Assembly: GCA_903926565.1 (NCBI GenBank)
Contig: CAIYJU010000122.1
Span: forward strand, 1-64,000
DNA length: 64,000 nt
Source of the DNA: an uncultured Bacteroidales bacterium
GTDB lineage: Bacteria > Bacteroidota > Bacteroidia > Bacteroidales > FEN-979
Direction of reading: 5' to 3'
The notes beneath the pieces were generated by a model, which was not told the DNA's origin, did no database searches, and worked only from the letters and a program-made list of their open reading frames with translations. Shown here in pieces: positions 18,801 through 27,778 of the stretch (the first letter of the stretch is position 1; each line of letters begins with the position of its first letter). Made by a program: the position numbers and the translations under genes.

Positions 18801-19854
18801 CGGCAAGTGTGATTTTTTTTCTTGCTTTTTTTGTGATAACCACACCGGGTGAAGGTTTATTACGGTAAATCCGGACAAAGAAATCTGAAAGGTCCACCGA
18901 GGATATCTCCACCTGCCTCCCGGTCATGGCCTTGTACAGGTCAACTCCCCGGATAGAAAATGCCGGGAGATCAATCCGGAACAAATCGCCGCTGTGTACC
19001 TCCCTGATCCTTTTGGAATTGAAATTTGGGACAAGGCTTGCTTTCTTCCCGTACAGTATTGATTTTGTGAGCGAAAACCCCACTTCCTCCGCTTTAAGAA
19101 GATAGAGACTGTCGGCAAGCTGCGACTCAAAATTATGAATGATGAGGTCGACATCACGGGAGTAAAAAACCCGGTCGCGGTTATAATAGCTGAACGGGTT
19201 TACAGAAACATCCTTCAGCACGGAGCTGAATTCGTATGCTCCGGTCGTCATGCTGCCCTTACGCTCCCCGAATTTTGCAAGAAGCAGCCCGTGCCTCACC
19301 TTAACCGAATCGATATGAAAATCGTTGAAAAAACCTGAAACCGCCGGATAAAGATCTTCATAAATCACCCGCCATTTGCTGTGACTGGCAGTTACCGTAT
19401 CCGGGAACCCGACAATGCTGAGCAAGGGCCGTTCGACAATCAGCTGGCGGAAGTTGATTCTCTTTCCTTCATATATCTGCCTGAAATGAACCCTGTCGAT
19501 GGTAAGGGAGGAAAAAAAGATGCGGTACAGCGATCTTGCAACCCTGCCCTGAGCTTTCAACCGCTGGTATTGCATGGTGTCGGGGATCAGGTCAAAACTG
19601 TCGATGACGATCTTACCCGTAAGGATGTTCAGATGCAGTGTTTTAAAATCGGCCCGATACAACCCGTTGCTTGAACGATTGATTTTTTCCTGCAGGTACT
19701 TTCTCAGGAACCGTTCACCAAAATAGTTAAAGCCAAGGAAAATTCCCATGGCAGCCGCCACCAGCAGGAACAGCAGTACCATCATGATCTTCAACCCGGT
19801 CCTTCCCCGGTGATTTGAATTGTGAAGATTCTGTTGAGGTTCCTGATCAGCCAT
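15889..19854 (-). CDS. Giant AsmA-like envelope protein (long paralogue)
   Basis: This 1321-residue protein has a polar start, one transmembrane helix (about 22-45) and then continuous beta-rich sequence. At least four internal repeats are recognisable by a 'FYSR'-type motif after a 'DS' turn ('DRVFYSRDVDL', 'SRIFYSRAIEL', 'QGYFYSREFTL', 'SDNITFSSPGF'). This repetition fits a long beta-groove like those of AsmA/TamB bridge proteins. The C-terminal 100 residues match the shorter paralogue downstream. I chose the ATG at 19854 ('MADQEPQQ'): it lies just after a promoter box, and the longer frame to 19992 reads through a hairpin repeat. Three in-frame copies of a 13-bp repeat add 'TLTG' units near 16431-16479. 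It heads the ftsX-uppP-truB operon. Confidence 0.72.
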   Translation of the reverse strand: MADQEPQQNLHNSNHRGRTGLKIMMVLLFLLVAAAMGIFLGFNYFGERFLRKYLQEKINRSSNGLYRADFKTLHLNILTGKIVIDSFDLIPDTMQYQRLKAQGRVARSLYRIFFSSLTIDRVHFRQIYEGKRINFRQLIVERPLLSIVGFPDTVTASHSKWRVIYEDLYPAVSGFFNDFHIDSVKVRHGLLLAKFGERKGSMTTGAYEFSSVLKDVSVNPFSYYNRDRVFYSRDVDLIIHNFESQLADSLYLLKAEEVGFSLTKSILYGKKASLVPNFNSKRIREVHSGDLFRIDLPAFSIRGVDLYKAMTGRQVEISSVDLSDFFVRIYRNKPSPGVVITKKARKKITLAGLYSVVAKELRFLAIDSLNLKNGALEFYGNISDRTPEMRIGKVNLELNQFRLDSVSHLDQSRIFYSRAIELDLEQFSLVLRDGIHYIDASAVRVSTQESLIDVRDARIFPDRRKNLLQAGNRKNTMLVSVPRLTFSGIDLKKVFNRRILDFERLIIQEPEVFYTRLRQSKNPDPRFKTAEDFFETENEDVVYDLLKKYLWVVKGKAIDVLQGQLKISVGQNDTEIPIATTSFDLSMEQFLIDSVHGMNEQGYFYSREFTLNLQSVSIVSPDSLKNLRADRIHIATPDSLIEADNIEIYKSSGPFVFNSRIKRKQSMAFEFSLQKLRLTGLNHKKLFLEKILRANEIVLENPTLFLKTNNSLRPAGPPEEAQLIRTSKFAHTFEIGRFQVRKGTLSYDGEEDRKSSFFSLKDIDFEVTDAIVHLPDKGNHDGLIKFDSLQLKVFPLRGVIADSAYALEARSLQVHSYPADILVQGIKVTPLKSWDEAPGRKSMVSVTIPEIRLHGFFFDRAIFDNVWMLDSMAVDHPQVVVEIGQDTAKLNKSGVPVPSGYIRMPPFMKTADVKKVSISDATAGLIVHKPGKSQSYSLKDFILEIDHFRVDSATRANPLAAPLFNSDNITFSSPGFSWSSPDSMYRYSIGRFGFSTASAGGFLDSVVVTPNFSRTDFSRISVCQADRIDMQVPGITISKVDLRKLIFQRQLVAASLRADGLIMHDYLDKRVPFDSTRRPLMPGQMIMQVKYPINIDTIAVSNGFVSYEEQTADEPGRVFFDKVNATLTGFSTLTGSTTLTGYPGEVELHGTMSLMGKAPAEAWFHFLTTHPRDSFTFHARIGELDLTAINPMLSKLVPASIKHGTATSTEIGQVNGNNIQAIGRMNFRYENLDVKIHPKQPGTWKSLEQSVMTGLANLFLADNNPNDDGKMKQGIIYFERDPSKGFFNFVWKSILSGLKSSVGVNSKTQKKINKQVNSQRK
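16431..16479. repeat. Three copies of the 'accccgtcagggt' mini-repeat inside the asmA-like gene
   Basis: Identical 13-mers start at 16431, 16449 and 16467, each 18 bp apart. They are the reverse complement of the repeat in truB. Read on the coding strand they give T-L-T-G three times. Confidence 0.9.
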
Positions 19855-19875
19855 TAAGCCTGCGTGTTGGATGAT

Positions 19876-19883
19876 CAAAGGTA
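19876..19883 (-). promoter_or_regulatory. Candidate promoter of the asmA-ftsX-uppP-truB operon
   Basis: The minus strand reads TACCTTTG 22 bp before the ATG at 19854. No other promoter box is evident inside the tightly packed operon. Confidence 0.45.
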
Positions 19884-19911
19884 AACATTTTCGTGGTTCA
19901 GGTGAATTGCC

Positions 19912-19919
19912 TAATTTTG
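19912..19919 (+). promoter_or_regulatory. Possible -7 box for leuS
   Basis: TAATTTTG on the plus strand is about 184 bp before leuS. If used, the leader would include the inverted repeat at 19943-20047. Confidence 0.3.
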
Positions 19920-19942
19920 CACGCAGGTCGTTTCCAAAGCAC

Positions 19943-20047
19943 TTAACCACAAAGACACAAAGGATTTCACAAAGGACACAAATTTCAGGCACCTTTTATT
20001 AAGATTCTTTGTGAACTTATTTTTTTCCATTGTGTCATTGTGGTTAA
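19943..20047. repeat. Imperfect inverted repeat of the 'ccacaaagacacaaagg' type
   Basis: The left arm begins 'ttaaccacaaagacacaaag' and the right arm ends 'tgtgtcattgtggttaa', its near reverse complement, so the transcript could form a long hairpin. It lies between the divergent asmA-like operon and leuS. Related arms occur at 29378, 56676 and 58204. Confidence 0.75.
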
Positions 20048-20102
20048 AAACAATTCAATAAAGACCCCCTGACTTTAACAAACTATCTAACGATAAGTCC
20101 AC

Positions 20103-22916
20103 ATGGATTACAACTTTCCCGAAATCGAACAAAAATGGCAGAAATACTGGGTTGATCACAAGACTTTTAAAACAGTCACCGACCCTGCCCGGCCGAAATA
20201 TTATGTACTCGACATGTTTCCTTACCCCTCCGGAGCAGGGTTGCATGTCGGCCACCCGCTGGGATACATTGCTTCCGACATCTATTCACGATACAAGCGG
20301 CTGAAAGGCTTCAACGTTCTTCACCCGATGGGATATGACGCTTATGGACTGCCTGCCGAACAATATGCCATTCAGACCGGAACCCATCCGGCGGTTACCA
20401 CCGAAATAAACGTGGCCCGTTACCGCGAGCAGATGGATAAGATCGGCTTCTGCTACGACTGGGACCGTGAAGTTAAAACGTGCGATCCGGACTATTATAA
20501 ATGGACCCAGTGGACCTTTATCCGTCTGTTTCATCACTGGTATAACAACACCACGCAAAAAGCAGAACCCGTCACGGAACTGGTCAAAATTTTTGAATCA
20601 GACGGGAACACCGGTGTAAATGCATCTGTAACCCAAAACTGGTTCAAAGAAGTTGTAAAGAAAGACGGATCCTTCGGAGCGGCATGGGATGGACTGTTCT
20701 CTGCCGGTCAATGGAAATCATTCACCGAAAGGCAGCAGCAGGATATCCTGATGAACTACCGTCTTGCCTACCTCTCGGATGCCATGGTGAACTGGTGCCC
20801 GGAACTGGGTACCGTTCTTGCAAACGATGAAATCGCGAACGGTTTCTCAGTGCGTGGCGGCCATCCGGTTGAAAGAAAACTCATGCGCCAGTGGTTCCTG
20901 CGGACAACGGCCTATGCGCAGCGCCTGCTCGACGGGCTTCAATCGGTCGACTTCTCCGATTCGCTCATGGAGATGCAGCGAAACTGGATCGGCCGGTCGG
21001 AAGGGGCTGAGATCCACTTCCCCGTCAAAGACCAGGATTTCAGCCTCCCCATTTTCACCACCCGCCCGGATACTATTTTCGGGTCAACCTTCATGGTGCT
21101 GGCTCCCGAACACGAACTGATATCTAAGATCACAACTTCCGACTGGGCCGAAGCTGTCGGAAATTACCTGCTCATGGCCAAAAACCGCTCCGAGCGCGAA
21201 CGGATGGCGGAGGTGAAAAAAGTTACAGGAGAATTTACAGGAGCTTACTGCCTCAACCCTTTTAACGGCGTGCCGATCCCAATCTGGGTGGCCGATTATG
21301 TGCTGGCCGGGTATGGCACAGGGGCGATTATGGCAGTTCCCGCTCACGACAGCAGGGATTATGACTTCGCCAGGCATTTCGGGCTTCCGATCGTGGAGGT
21401 GGTGGCAGGCGGCGATATCTCGCAGAGTTCATATGATGCCAAAGACGGCCTCCTGATCAACTCTGATTTTATCAACGGATTACAGGTAAAAGCAGCCATC
21501 AGCGAGGTAATACGCCGGGTGAACGAAATGGGTATTGGAAAAGGGACAGTCAACTTCCGCCTCCGCGATGCCATCTTCAGCAGGCAGCGCTACTGGGGCG
21601 AACCATTTCCCGTCTATTTCAGGGACGGGATCGCGCACACCCTGGATGAGAGCGAACTTCCGCTGCGTCTTCCGGATGTGGATGCCTATCTGCCAACCGA
21701 AACAGGCGAACCTCCCCTCGCCCGGGCCAAAAAATGGACCACGAAGGAAGGATATCCCCTCGAAACCAATACGATGCCCGGCTTTGCAGGATCAAGCGGT
21801 TATTACCTCCGGTATATGGACCCCCGCAACGATCAGGAGTATTTTTCAAAAGAGGCGGTTAATTACTGGCAGGATGTTGACCTCTACATCGGGGGTGATG
21901 AACATGCCACCGGGCACCTCATCTATTCCCGGTTCTGGAACAAATTCCTGTTCGACATCGGGATGTCTGTAAAGGACGAGCCCTTCAGGAGACTGATCAA
22001 CCAGGGAAAGATCCAGGGAAGGTCAAGCATCGCCTACCGCATCAAAGGAACCAACACCTTCGTTTCTGCCGGGTTGAAAGATCAGCATGAAACCACTGAA
22101 ATGCATGTAGACGTGAGCATGGTTGACAACGACATCCTCGATACAGCGGCGTTTTGCCTGTGGCGTCCCGACCTTGCCGGCTCAGAGTTCATCCTTGAAG
22201 AAGGCAAATACCATTGCGGCTACCTGGTCGAGAAAATGTCGAAATCTCTCTACAATGTGGTCAATCCCGATTATCTGATCGAAAAATACGGGGCCGATAC
22301 CTTCAGATTATATGAAATGTTCCTCGGTCAGCTGGAGCAGTCGAAACCCTGGGACACCAACGGAATCGAGGGGGTATTTCGCTTCATCCGCAAATTCTGG
22401 AGGCTGTTTCACGATGACCTGAATAACTTCCGTGTTACCGGCGAACCGGCAGAGCCTGCAGAATTGCGCGTGCTCCACAAAACCATCAAAAAAGTCCAGG
22501 AAGATATCGAAAGGCTCTCATTCAACACGGCCGTAAGCACCTTCATGATCTGTGTCAACGAACTCACCGACCTGAAATGCCACAAGCGAACGATCCTCAG
22601 CGATCTGGTCGTCCTGCTGGCTTCCTATGCACCGCACATTTCCGAGGAGTTGTGGAATTTACTCGGACATACCGGAAGCGTATCTGTGGCTGTTTTTCCT
22701 GAATTTAACCCTGAATACCTGGTTGAAAACACCTTCGCTTACCCGGTGTCGTTTAACGGCAAGATGCGCTTTATCCTTGAGCTGCCCACCAATCTGACCG
22801 TGCCTGAAATTCAAAAAGCAGCGCTGGAAGCGAAAGAATCAGAGAAATGGCTGCAGGGAAACCCGCCTAAAAAAATGATCGTCGTGCCCAATAAAATCAT
22901 CAACATGGTTATTTGA
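20103..22916 (+). CDS. leuS: Leucine--tRNA ligase
   Basis: This 937-residue class I synthetase charges tRNA-Leu. The HIGH region is '[17 protein letters not shown]' (39-55), the editing domain lies roughly at 250-450 ('[14 protein letters not shown]', '[19 protein letters not shown]'), and the KMSKS loop is at 711-715 ('[17 protein letters not shown]'). The anticodon-binding and C-terminal parts follow. The length is slightly above the usual 860-880 because of insertions before the KMSKS loop ('[19 protein letters not shown]'), typical of Bacteroidota. The next gene starts 6 bp downstream, so the exopolysaccharide-type genes may be partly read through from leuS. Confidence 0.97.
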   Translation: MDYNFPEIEQKWQKYWVDHKTFKTVTDPARPKYYVLDMFPYPSGAGLHVGHPLGYIASDIYSRYKRLKGFNVLHPMGYDAYGLPAEQYAIQTGTHPAVTTEINVARYREQMDKIGFCYDWDREVKTCDPDYYKWTQWTFIRLFHHWYNNTTQKAEPVTELVKIFESDGNTGVNASVTQNWFKEVVKKDGSFGAAWDGLFSAGQWKSFTERQQQDILMNYRLAYLSDAMVNWCPELGTVLANDEIANGFSVRGGHPVERKLMRQWFLRTTAYAQRLLDGLQSVDFSDSLMEMQRNWIGRSEGAEIHFPVKDQDFSLPIFTTRPDTIFGSTFMVLAPEHELISKITTSDWAEAVGNYLLMAKNRSERERMAEVKKVTGEFTGAYCLNPFNGVPIPIWVADYVLAGYGTGAIMAVPAHDSRDYDFARHFGLPIVEVVAGGDISQSSYDAKDGLLINSDFINGLQVKAAISEVIRRVNEMGIGKGTVNFRLRDAIFSRQRYWGEPFPVYFRDGIAHTLDESELPLRLPDVDAYLPTETGEPPLARAKKWTTKEGYPLETNTMPGFAGSSGYYLRYMDPRNDQEYFSKEAVNYWQDVDLYIGGDEHATGHLIYSRFWNKFLFDIGMSVKDEPFRRLINQGKIQGRSSIAYRIKGTNTFVSAGLKDQHETTEMHVDVSMVDNDILDTAAFCLWRPDLAGSEFILEEGKYHCGYLVEKMSKSLYNVVNPDYLIEKYGADTFRLYEMFLGQLEQSKPWDTNGIEGVFRFIRKFWRLFHDDLNNFRVTGEPAEPAELRVLHKTIKKVQEDIERLSFNTAVSTFMICVNELTDLKCHKRTILSDLVVLLASYAPHISEELWNLLGHTGSVSVAVFPEFNPEYLVENTFAYPVSFNGKMRFILELPTNLTVPEIQKAALEAKESEKWLQGNPPKKMIVVPNKIINMVI

Positions 22917-22922
22917 TTAAGA

Positions 22923-24161
22923 ATGCAGATAAAATTTTTCATACCTGCCTTTATATTTGCATTCCGGGTCTATTCACTGTTTGGCCAGGCTGTTGCAGAT
23001 GGCAATATGAAAGATCTTTCCTCGGAGATCGTAAAGAAAGGCTATGAAAATGTACGGGTAATCCGGGAAAATGACACCATTTTTCTTGGCGTGGAAAACA
23101 GGGTATGGCGATGGGAACCCAGGGCCGCAGCTGACCTCCTTAAAACGATCATGCCATATGCCGACTCCGGCAGCGTGGTCTCTCTCACCCTCCTCCGCTC
23201 CGGGATTCCGGCAACAACCCTGATCGTTTCACGAAAGCAATACGACGACCTTGTCGCCGGCCGTATTTCAGCTGATCTCTTTTCAGATTCCATGACTGCC
23301 CTGTTATCCGACCGCATTTACCGGAAATCTGCCGGCCATATCCGCCCTTTAAAGCCATCATACAACAAATTTGATATTGTTGTTTTCCCGCAGCTGAAAG
23401 TTCAGTTCGGAAATTTCGTCCATCCCCTGGAGATCCAGTTCAACATTGCGCCCGCTGTGAATATCAACTTTTTCAAAGGGATGTCCTTAACCGCCCAGGT
23501 AATTTTCCCGGTTTACAGCAACCTGATCGGCGATCCCGAAGCCAGTACCATCCGCCCCGGGCTGATTGTTCTCAGTCAGACCTTTCGTCTTCCATACCAG
23601 GTCTTTACCACGGTAAGTGCGGGTTATTTTACCCGAAACCGGTATGGCCTGAATGCAGAAGCCAGAAAGTTCTTGTTTAACGGCAGAATGTCGGTGGGCG
23701 CATCACTCGGCTATACCGGTCAGATGCAGCTGCTGGAGGGGTGGTTTACTTACACCCCGGTGAATGTAATCACCTGGTTTTGCGATGCATCATGGAGATT
23801 TCCGGGTTACGGCCTCACCGTCCGGGGAGGATATGGCCGGTTCATTGGCCAGGATGACGGATGGCGCGTGGATGTTTCAAGGCGCTTCGGAGAGGTTTCG
23901 GTCGGATTTTTTGCAATGAATACCGCCGGAATCACAAATGGCGGTTTCAACTTCATTGTTCCTTTGCCACCGCGAAAATTGGGAACTAAAAACCGGATCC
24001 GCGTCCGTCCCGCACCCTATATCCCATGGGAATACAGGGCAAAAGGACTGCCGTCCATGGGCAGGACATACACGACCGGAAACGGAATAGAGGAATTGAT
24101 GTTCAATTTAAACCCGGATTATATAAGGAAACAATTAGGGAAAGATATTCAAAATAATTAA
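22923..24161 (+). CDS. YjbH-like outer-membrane protein, C-terminal-half type
   Basis: The 412 residues start with a signal peptide ('...YSLFGQA'). Residues about 30-125 ('GYENVRVIRENDTIFLGVEN', 'WEPRAAADLLKTIMP', 'VVSLTLLRSGIPATTLIVS') match the linker domain in the middle of YjbH/GfcD proteins. Residues about 145-350 are amphipathic strands that look like the second beta-barrel. YjbH-family proteins are outer-membrane components of exopolysaccharide export. The N-terminal barrel is missing here; a protein resembling it is encoded at 25508-26236. It is 6 bp after leuS and is followed by a lipoprotein gene with its own promoter candidate. Confidence 0.65.
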   Translation: MQIKFFIPAFIFAFRVYSLFGQAVADGNMKDLSSEIVKKGYENVRVIRENDTIFLGVENRVWRWEPRAAADLLKTIMPYADSGSVVSLTLLRSGIPATTLIVSRKQYDDLVAGRISADLFSDSMTALLSDRIYRKSAGHIRPLKPSYNKFDIVVFPQLKVQFGNFVHPLEIQFNIAPAVNINFFKGMSLTAQVIFPVYSNLIGDPEASTIRPGLIVLSQTFRLPYQVFTTVSAGYFTRNRYGLNAEARKFLFNGRMSVGASLGYTGQMQLLEGWFTYTPVNVITWFCDASWRFPGYGLTVRGGYGRFIGQDDGWRVDVSRRFGEVSVGFFAMNTAGITNGGFNFIVPLPPRKLGTKNRIRVRPAPYIPWEYRAKGLPSMGRTYTTGNGIEELMFNLNPDYIRKQLGKDIQNN

Positions 24162-24210
24162 AATCGTAAATATTTTTCTAAAATTAATCATCAATTTTGC
24201 AAAATTGTTT

Positions 24211-24218
24211 TATCTTTG
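24211..24218 (+). promoter_or_regulatory. Candidate promoter of the lipoprotein gene
   Basis: TATCTTTG lies in an AT-rich 122-bp gap, 65 bp before the ATG at 24284. Confidence 0.45.
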
Positions 24219-24283
24219 GATATTCTTTTCGCATGTGAAAGGAGTAATCCCCTTGAATTTTACTGTTTTAATTTACTAAAGTC

Positions 24284-25483
24284 ATGAAAACGAACCGTAG
24301 GAAATTGATTTTGTCAGCGCTGCTACCGGCACTATTTCTGCTTATCACCATCGAAGGATGTAAAAAAACTGCTGACACCACCACACCAGAACAAACAAAC
24401 AGTGAGTTAAATCTGAAGGGGAGTGTCATTAATTCAAATACTCATTCAGGCATTGCCAATGCCGAAATTTATTTTGAAGGATTAAACACCACGCTTAAAA
24501 CCGATGCGAACGGCATCTATAAGGTAAGCTGCAAATCATTGGGCAGCGGCATACACCAGGTCAGGGTCATGGCAAACGGGTATGGATATGGCTTTGCAAG
24601 CGCCGTCATCTCTGATGATGCCGCCATGGTAAACACCATCATCCTGAATCCTCTCGCTGAGACGGTAACCGTTGGCTCAAATGGCGGTTCGGTTGTTGTT
24701 GGCGATCCGGAAAGCCTTGTTCCCTCAGCAAATACATCCCTGGTAATTCCGTCAGGCGCGTTTCCAGGCAACACCAATGTCTCTCTTACCCGTTTCACCG
24801 GACTGGATGTTCCCGGCTTTGCCCCGGTCAACCTGTTAAACCTGTGCACGGTAAATATCAGCCCTGCAGGCACTGTTGCCGGCAAGGCAATGGACCTTCA
24901 CTTTTCGCTTCCCTTCTCAAATCCGGCAATTGACAATCTTCCCCTGCTGCGTTATGATTTCGGACAAAACACCTGGATATCAACCGGTATAATTGCCCAG
25001 GTTGACCATTCAACAAATATTGCCACCGCAAAGATCACCGATTTTGCCACCTACTCACTGGCGGTCACCGGAACCATTTCAACCTCTGCCGGCAACAGCG
25101 GAACCCCGGTTACCATCGATCTTGACCGGACACTTTCGTCAATCGACTTTTCCTACCTTGCTAAAATTCAATATTCAGGAAATGTACCTGCCACGATTTC
25201 GGCTGCCTATCTGAAAAACGTAGCTTCACAAAATACCAGGATCGGCTTTAACGACAATACCATCTTTACCTTCAACTATATCGGATCCAAACCCGACTCC
25301 CTCGCACCTGTTAAAACTGCCGGTTACTACCGCTGGATGCCAAAGGTTACCTATGCCACCCAGGAAGTGCCTTTAACCGCAACAATTCAGGGAATTGTTG
25401 CCACAGGGATCATTGAAAATAAAATGTATTCACCCGCAAGTGGATACCAGTTTGTTCATGACCAGGGCGGAGGAGGAAAATAA
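24284..25483 (+). CDS. Lipoprotein with carboxypeptidase-regulatory-like domain
   Basis: The 399 residues begin with a basic N-region, a hydrophobic core and a lipobox with C26 ('ITIEGCKK'). Residues about 42-125 ('LKGSVINSNTHSGIANAEIY', 'TDANGIYKVSC') form a carboxypeptidase-regulatory-like beta-sandwich. Residues about 130-265 ('GGSVVVGDPESLVPSANTSL', 'ITDFATYSLAV') resemble a ZU5-like domain. The C-terminal 130 residues are not recognised. It is probably anchored at the outer membrane. Its place between two YjbH-like genes suggests that it helps assemble or gate that exporter, but this is inference from position only. Confidence 0.6.
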   Translation: MKTNRRKLILSALLPALFLLITIEGCKKTADTTTPEQTNSELNLKGSVINSNTHSGIANAEIYFEGLNTTLKTDANGIYKVSCKSLGSGIHQVRVMANGYGYGFASAVISDDAAMVNTIILNPLAETVTVGSNGGSVVVGDPESLVPSANTSLVIPSGAFPGNTNVSLTRFTGLDVPGFAPVNLLNLCTVNISPAGTVAGKAMDLHFSLPFSNPAIDNLPLLRYDFGQNTWISTGIIAQVDHSTNIATAKITDFATYSLAVTGTISTSAGNSGTPVTIDLDRTLSSIDFSYLAKIQYSGNVPATISAAYLKNVASQNTRIGFNDNTIFTFNYIGSKPDSLAPVKTAGYYRWMPKVTYATQEVPLTATIQGIVATGIIENKMYSPASGYQFVHDQGGGGK

Positions 25484-25507
25484 ATCGGGACATGTAACCG
25501 ATCTTTA

Positions 25508-26236
25508 ATGAAATTCACCTGTAGCATAAGGACTTTGACCGTCTGCCTGTCTCTGTTTTTTCCACTGCTTGTAAGATCTCAATCTGATTCCGGCGTTCCG
25601 GGGTATGTCAGAATACCTGTTGCCACATTCAATGAAGATGGCTCCCTGCAGTTTGGCACGAGTTTTCTGCCCCAGGAACATCTGGCTTATTCAAATTTCA
25701 AACATGATGCTGTTGCCATCTATGCTTCACTTACCTTTTTATCCTTCGTGGAGGTTGACCTCCGGGTTACCAGGCAATTGAATATTCCTTCCGGCACCAA
25801 TCATGTTGTTGACCGTGTTCCGACCATCCGGTTCAGAATTTTAAAGGAAAAAAAATGGATACCTGCCGTCACACTTGGTTTTCATGATGTACTTACATCT
25901 ATTGAAAGCGGCGGCGCCAGGCATTTCGGGGCATCCTATATCGTGGTGACAAAGAATTTTCACATTCCGGAACTGTATCTTAACATTGGCACAACAGCCG
26001 GATGGGGAGCAGGCAGCCTGGTTTGGAAAAACGATGAATTCATCGGACCGTTCGGAGGGTTCTCCCTGAACATCGACAGGGTGAAATGGATGAGCCTGCT
26101 TTGTGATTATGACGGGGTAACCATCAATGCAGGTTTGCGGGTCACCTGTTTCAGACATCTCTTTTTAACTGCGGGCACCATCAACTTCGACTCCTTCACG
26201 GGAACTGTAAGCTACCGCTTCAACCTGATCAAATGA
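25508..26236 (+). CDS. YjbH-like outer-membrane protein, N-terminal-half type
   Basis: This 242-residue protein has a signal peptide (cleavage near 'LVRSQ') followed by 'GVPGYVRIPVATFNEDGSLQ' and 'FLSFVEVDLRVTRQLN'. These resemble the opening of YjbH proteins, where a 'G..G.I.TP.AR...DG...' motif leads into the first barrel. The rest is alternating amphipathic strands ending 'GTVSYRFNLIK', consistent with a barrel of about a dozen strands. The linker and second barrel are absent; the gene at 22923 resembles those parts. Its last four bases overlap the sugar-transferase start (ATGA), which links it firmly to glycan synthesis. Confidence 0.68.
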   Translation: MKFTCSIRTLTVCLSLFFPLLVRSQSDSGVPGYVRIPVATFNEDGSLQFGTSFLPQEHLAYSNFKHDAVAIYASLTFLSFVEVDLRVTRQLNIPSGTNHVVDRVPTIRFRILKEKKWIPAVTLGFHDVLTSIESGGARHFGASYIVVTKNFHIPELYLNIGTTAGWGAGSLVWKNDEFIGPFGGFSLNIDRVKWMSLLCDYDGVTINAGLRVTCFRHLFLTAGTINFDSFTGTVSYRFNLIK

Positions 26237-27771
26237 CACAAATCACGAGGACACGGATCATCTTCGCTGTTTACGACCTGGTTCTGGTTGTGTTATCCAT
26301 CCTGCTGACTGCCTATATACACGACGACCTCTCCTTCAGACCCCGCCATGATTCATACTATATTGCCTTTGCTTTGTTTCCCTTTGTCTGGGTCTGGTTG
26401 TCACTGATCACCCGCAAATTCCGCATTGGTGAACGAACCAACCAGAAGGAGGTGTTCTTCTCCATTCTTTTCTCCAACTTCATCATCCTCTCCTTTACGA
26501 CCATACTCCTGATCCTGTTTCAGTTAACATTTTTCTCCCGGTTTATTCTTTTCGGAACCATTGCTGGCATCACCCTGATGGAAATGATCACCGGATTTAT
26601 TTACGTAGCCATACAAAAATCCGTTTTTATCAGAGACTGGATCGGGATCGAAATCCCTTTGGGGCGAATCCCCGTGGATAAATATTCCCCTGTGAGAGAG
26701 GCACTTGCTTCACCACAGACCTTTGGCGCTCTTCGTGATTCAGTCATTGAAGAATCAGGTGAAAAAGCCTTTACATGGATTTGGGGTAACGTGGACATTA
26801 CAAATCCCAAAAACCTTATTCTATCTACGGATACCCGGTTTAACCTCATACACTACCAGCCCGATTACTTCCATTCGGTAGTAAACCTCCACCGGATCAA
26901 CAACCTTCAGCGAATAAACAAATTTTTCGAAACTGTCAATGACAAGCTCCCGGTGGATGGTATTTTCATTGGCTGTGCGGAAACCTATATGCTCAGGAAG
27001 CAAAGGATCCTTGCGAAATTTCCTCCAGTGATCAATTACATCGGATACACTGTTGACTTTTTCATTCACAGGGTCTTCCCCAAGTTGGCATTAACCAACA
27101 AGCTCTATTTTCTTATCACCGGGGGGAAGATGCGCGTGATTTCCCGCACCGAGACCCTTGGGCGACTTTGTTCCTGCGGATTCGAAATCCTCGAGGAAAA
27201 GACCATCGACAACCTCCTCTACTGGAAAGCCCGCAAAATCAGGGCTCCGTATTACGACAACGACCCCACCTATGGTATTTTCATCCGTCTCAGGAGGATC
27301 GGCAAAGATGGCCGGGAGTTCAATGTATTTAAACTTCGAACCATGCATGCCTTTGCCGAGTATGTTCAAAGCTATGTTTACGACAACCATCAGCTGGATG
27401 ATGGCGGGAAATTTAAGGATGATTTCAGGGTGACCACCCTGGGCAGGATCATGCGGAAATTCTGGATAGACGAACTTCCCATGATCCTCAACATGATGAA
27501 AGGAGACATGAAACTGGTAGGCGTTCGTCCCCTGAGTAAACACTACTTCAGCCTTTACTCTGAAGATCTTCAGCGGAAACGGACCAAAGTAAAACCCGGC
27601 CTTGTTCCCCCTTATTATGCACAGCATCCGACTCCCACATCGCTGGAAGATGTGCAAAGGAACGAATTAGAATACCTGCAGGAATACGAAAAACATCCGT
27701 TTAAAACGGACGTGAAATATTTTTTCCGTGCCATGTATAATATTTTTTTGCGGAATGCAAGAAGTAAATAG
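26233..27771 (+). CDS. Membrane-bound sugar transferase (polyprenyl glycosylphosphotransferase type)
   Basis: The 512 residues have four predicted helices (about 8-28, 38-58, 75-98 and 103-125), a middle region of about 200 residues without recognised motifs, and a C-terminal catalytic domain (about 335-512). That domain carries the family motifs 'RRIGKDGREFNVFKLRTM', 'RKFWIDELPMILNMMKGDMK' and 'LVGVRPLS'. Such enzymes move a sugar-1-phosphate onto undecaprenyl phosphate to start exopolysaccharide or O-antigen synthesis. The start overlaps the YjbH-like gene by four bases. No glycosyltransferases, Wzx/Wzy or chain-length regulator are in the window, so the pathway must be completed elsewhere. 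Confidence 0.85.
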   Translation: MTQITRTRIIFAVYDLVLVVLSILLTAYIHDDLSFRPRHDSYYIAFALFPFVWVWLSLITRKFRIGERTNQKEVFFSILFSNFIILSFTTILLILFQLTFFSRFILFGTIAGITLMEMITGFIYVAIQKSVFIRDWIGIEIPLGRIPVDKYSPVREALASPQTFGALRDSVIEESGEKAFTWIWGNVDITNPKNLILSTDTRFNLIHYQPDYFHSVVNLHRINNLQRINKFFETVNDKLPVDGIFIGCAETYMLRKQRILAKFPPVINYIGYTVDFFIHRVFPKLALTNKLYFLITGGKMRVISRTETLGRLCSCGFEILEEKTIDNLLYWKARKIRAPYYDNDPTYGIFIRLRRIGKDGREFNVFKLRTMHAFAEYVQSYVYDNHQLDDGGKFKDDFRVTTLGRIMRKFWIDELPMILNMMKGDMKLVGVRPLSKHYFSLYSEDLQRKRTKVKPGLVPPYYAQHPTPTSLEDVQRNELEYLQEYEKHPFKTDVKYFFRAMYNIFLRNARSK

Positions 27772-27778
27772 TGCGTGT

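Noticed and set aside
19855-19992. Longer N-terminus for the giant asmA-like protein
   Set aside because: It would pass through the promoter box and a hairpin repeat; the ATG at 19854 gives a normal start.
27091-27657. 188-codon minus-strand frame
   Set aside because: Shadow of the sugar-transferase catalytic domain.
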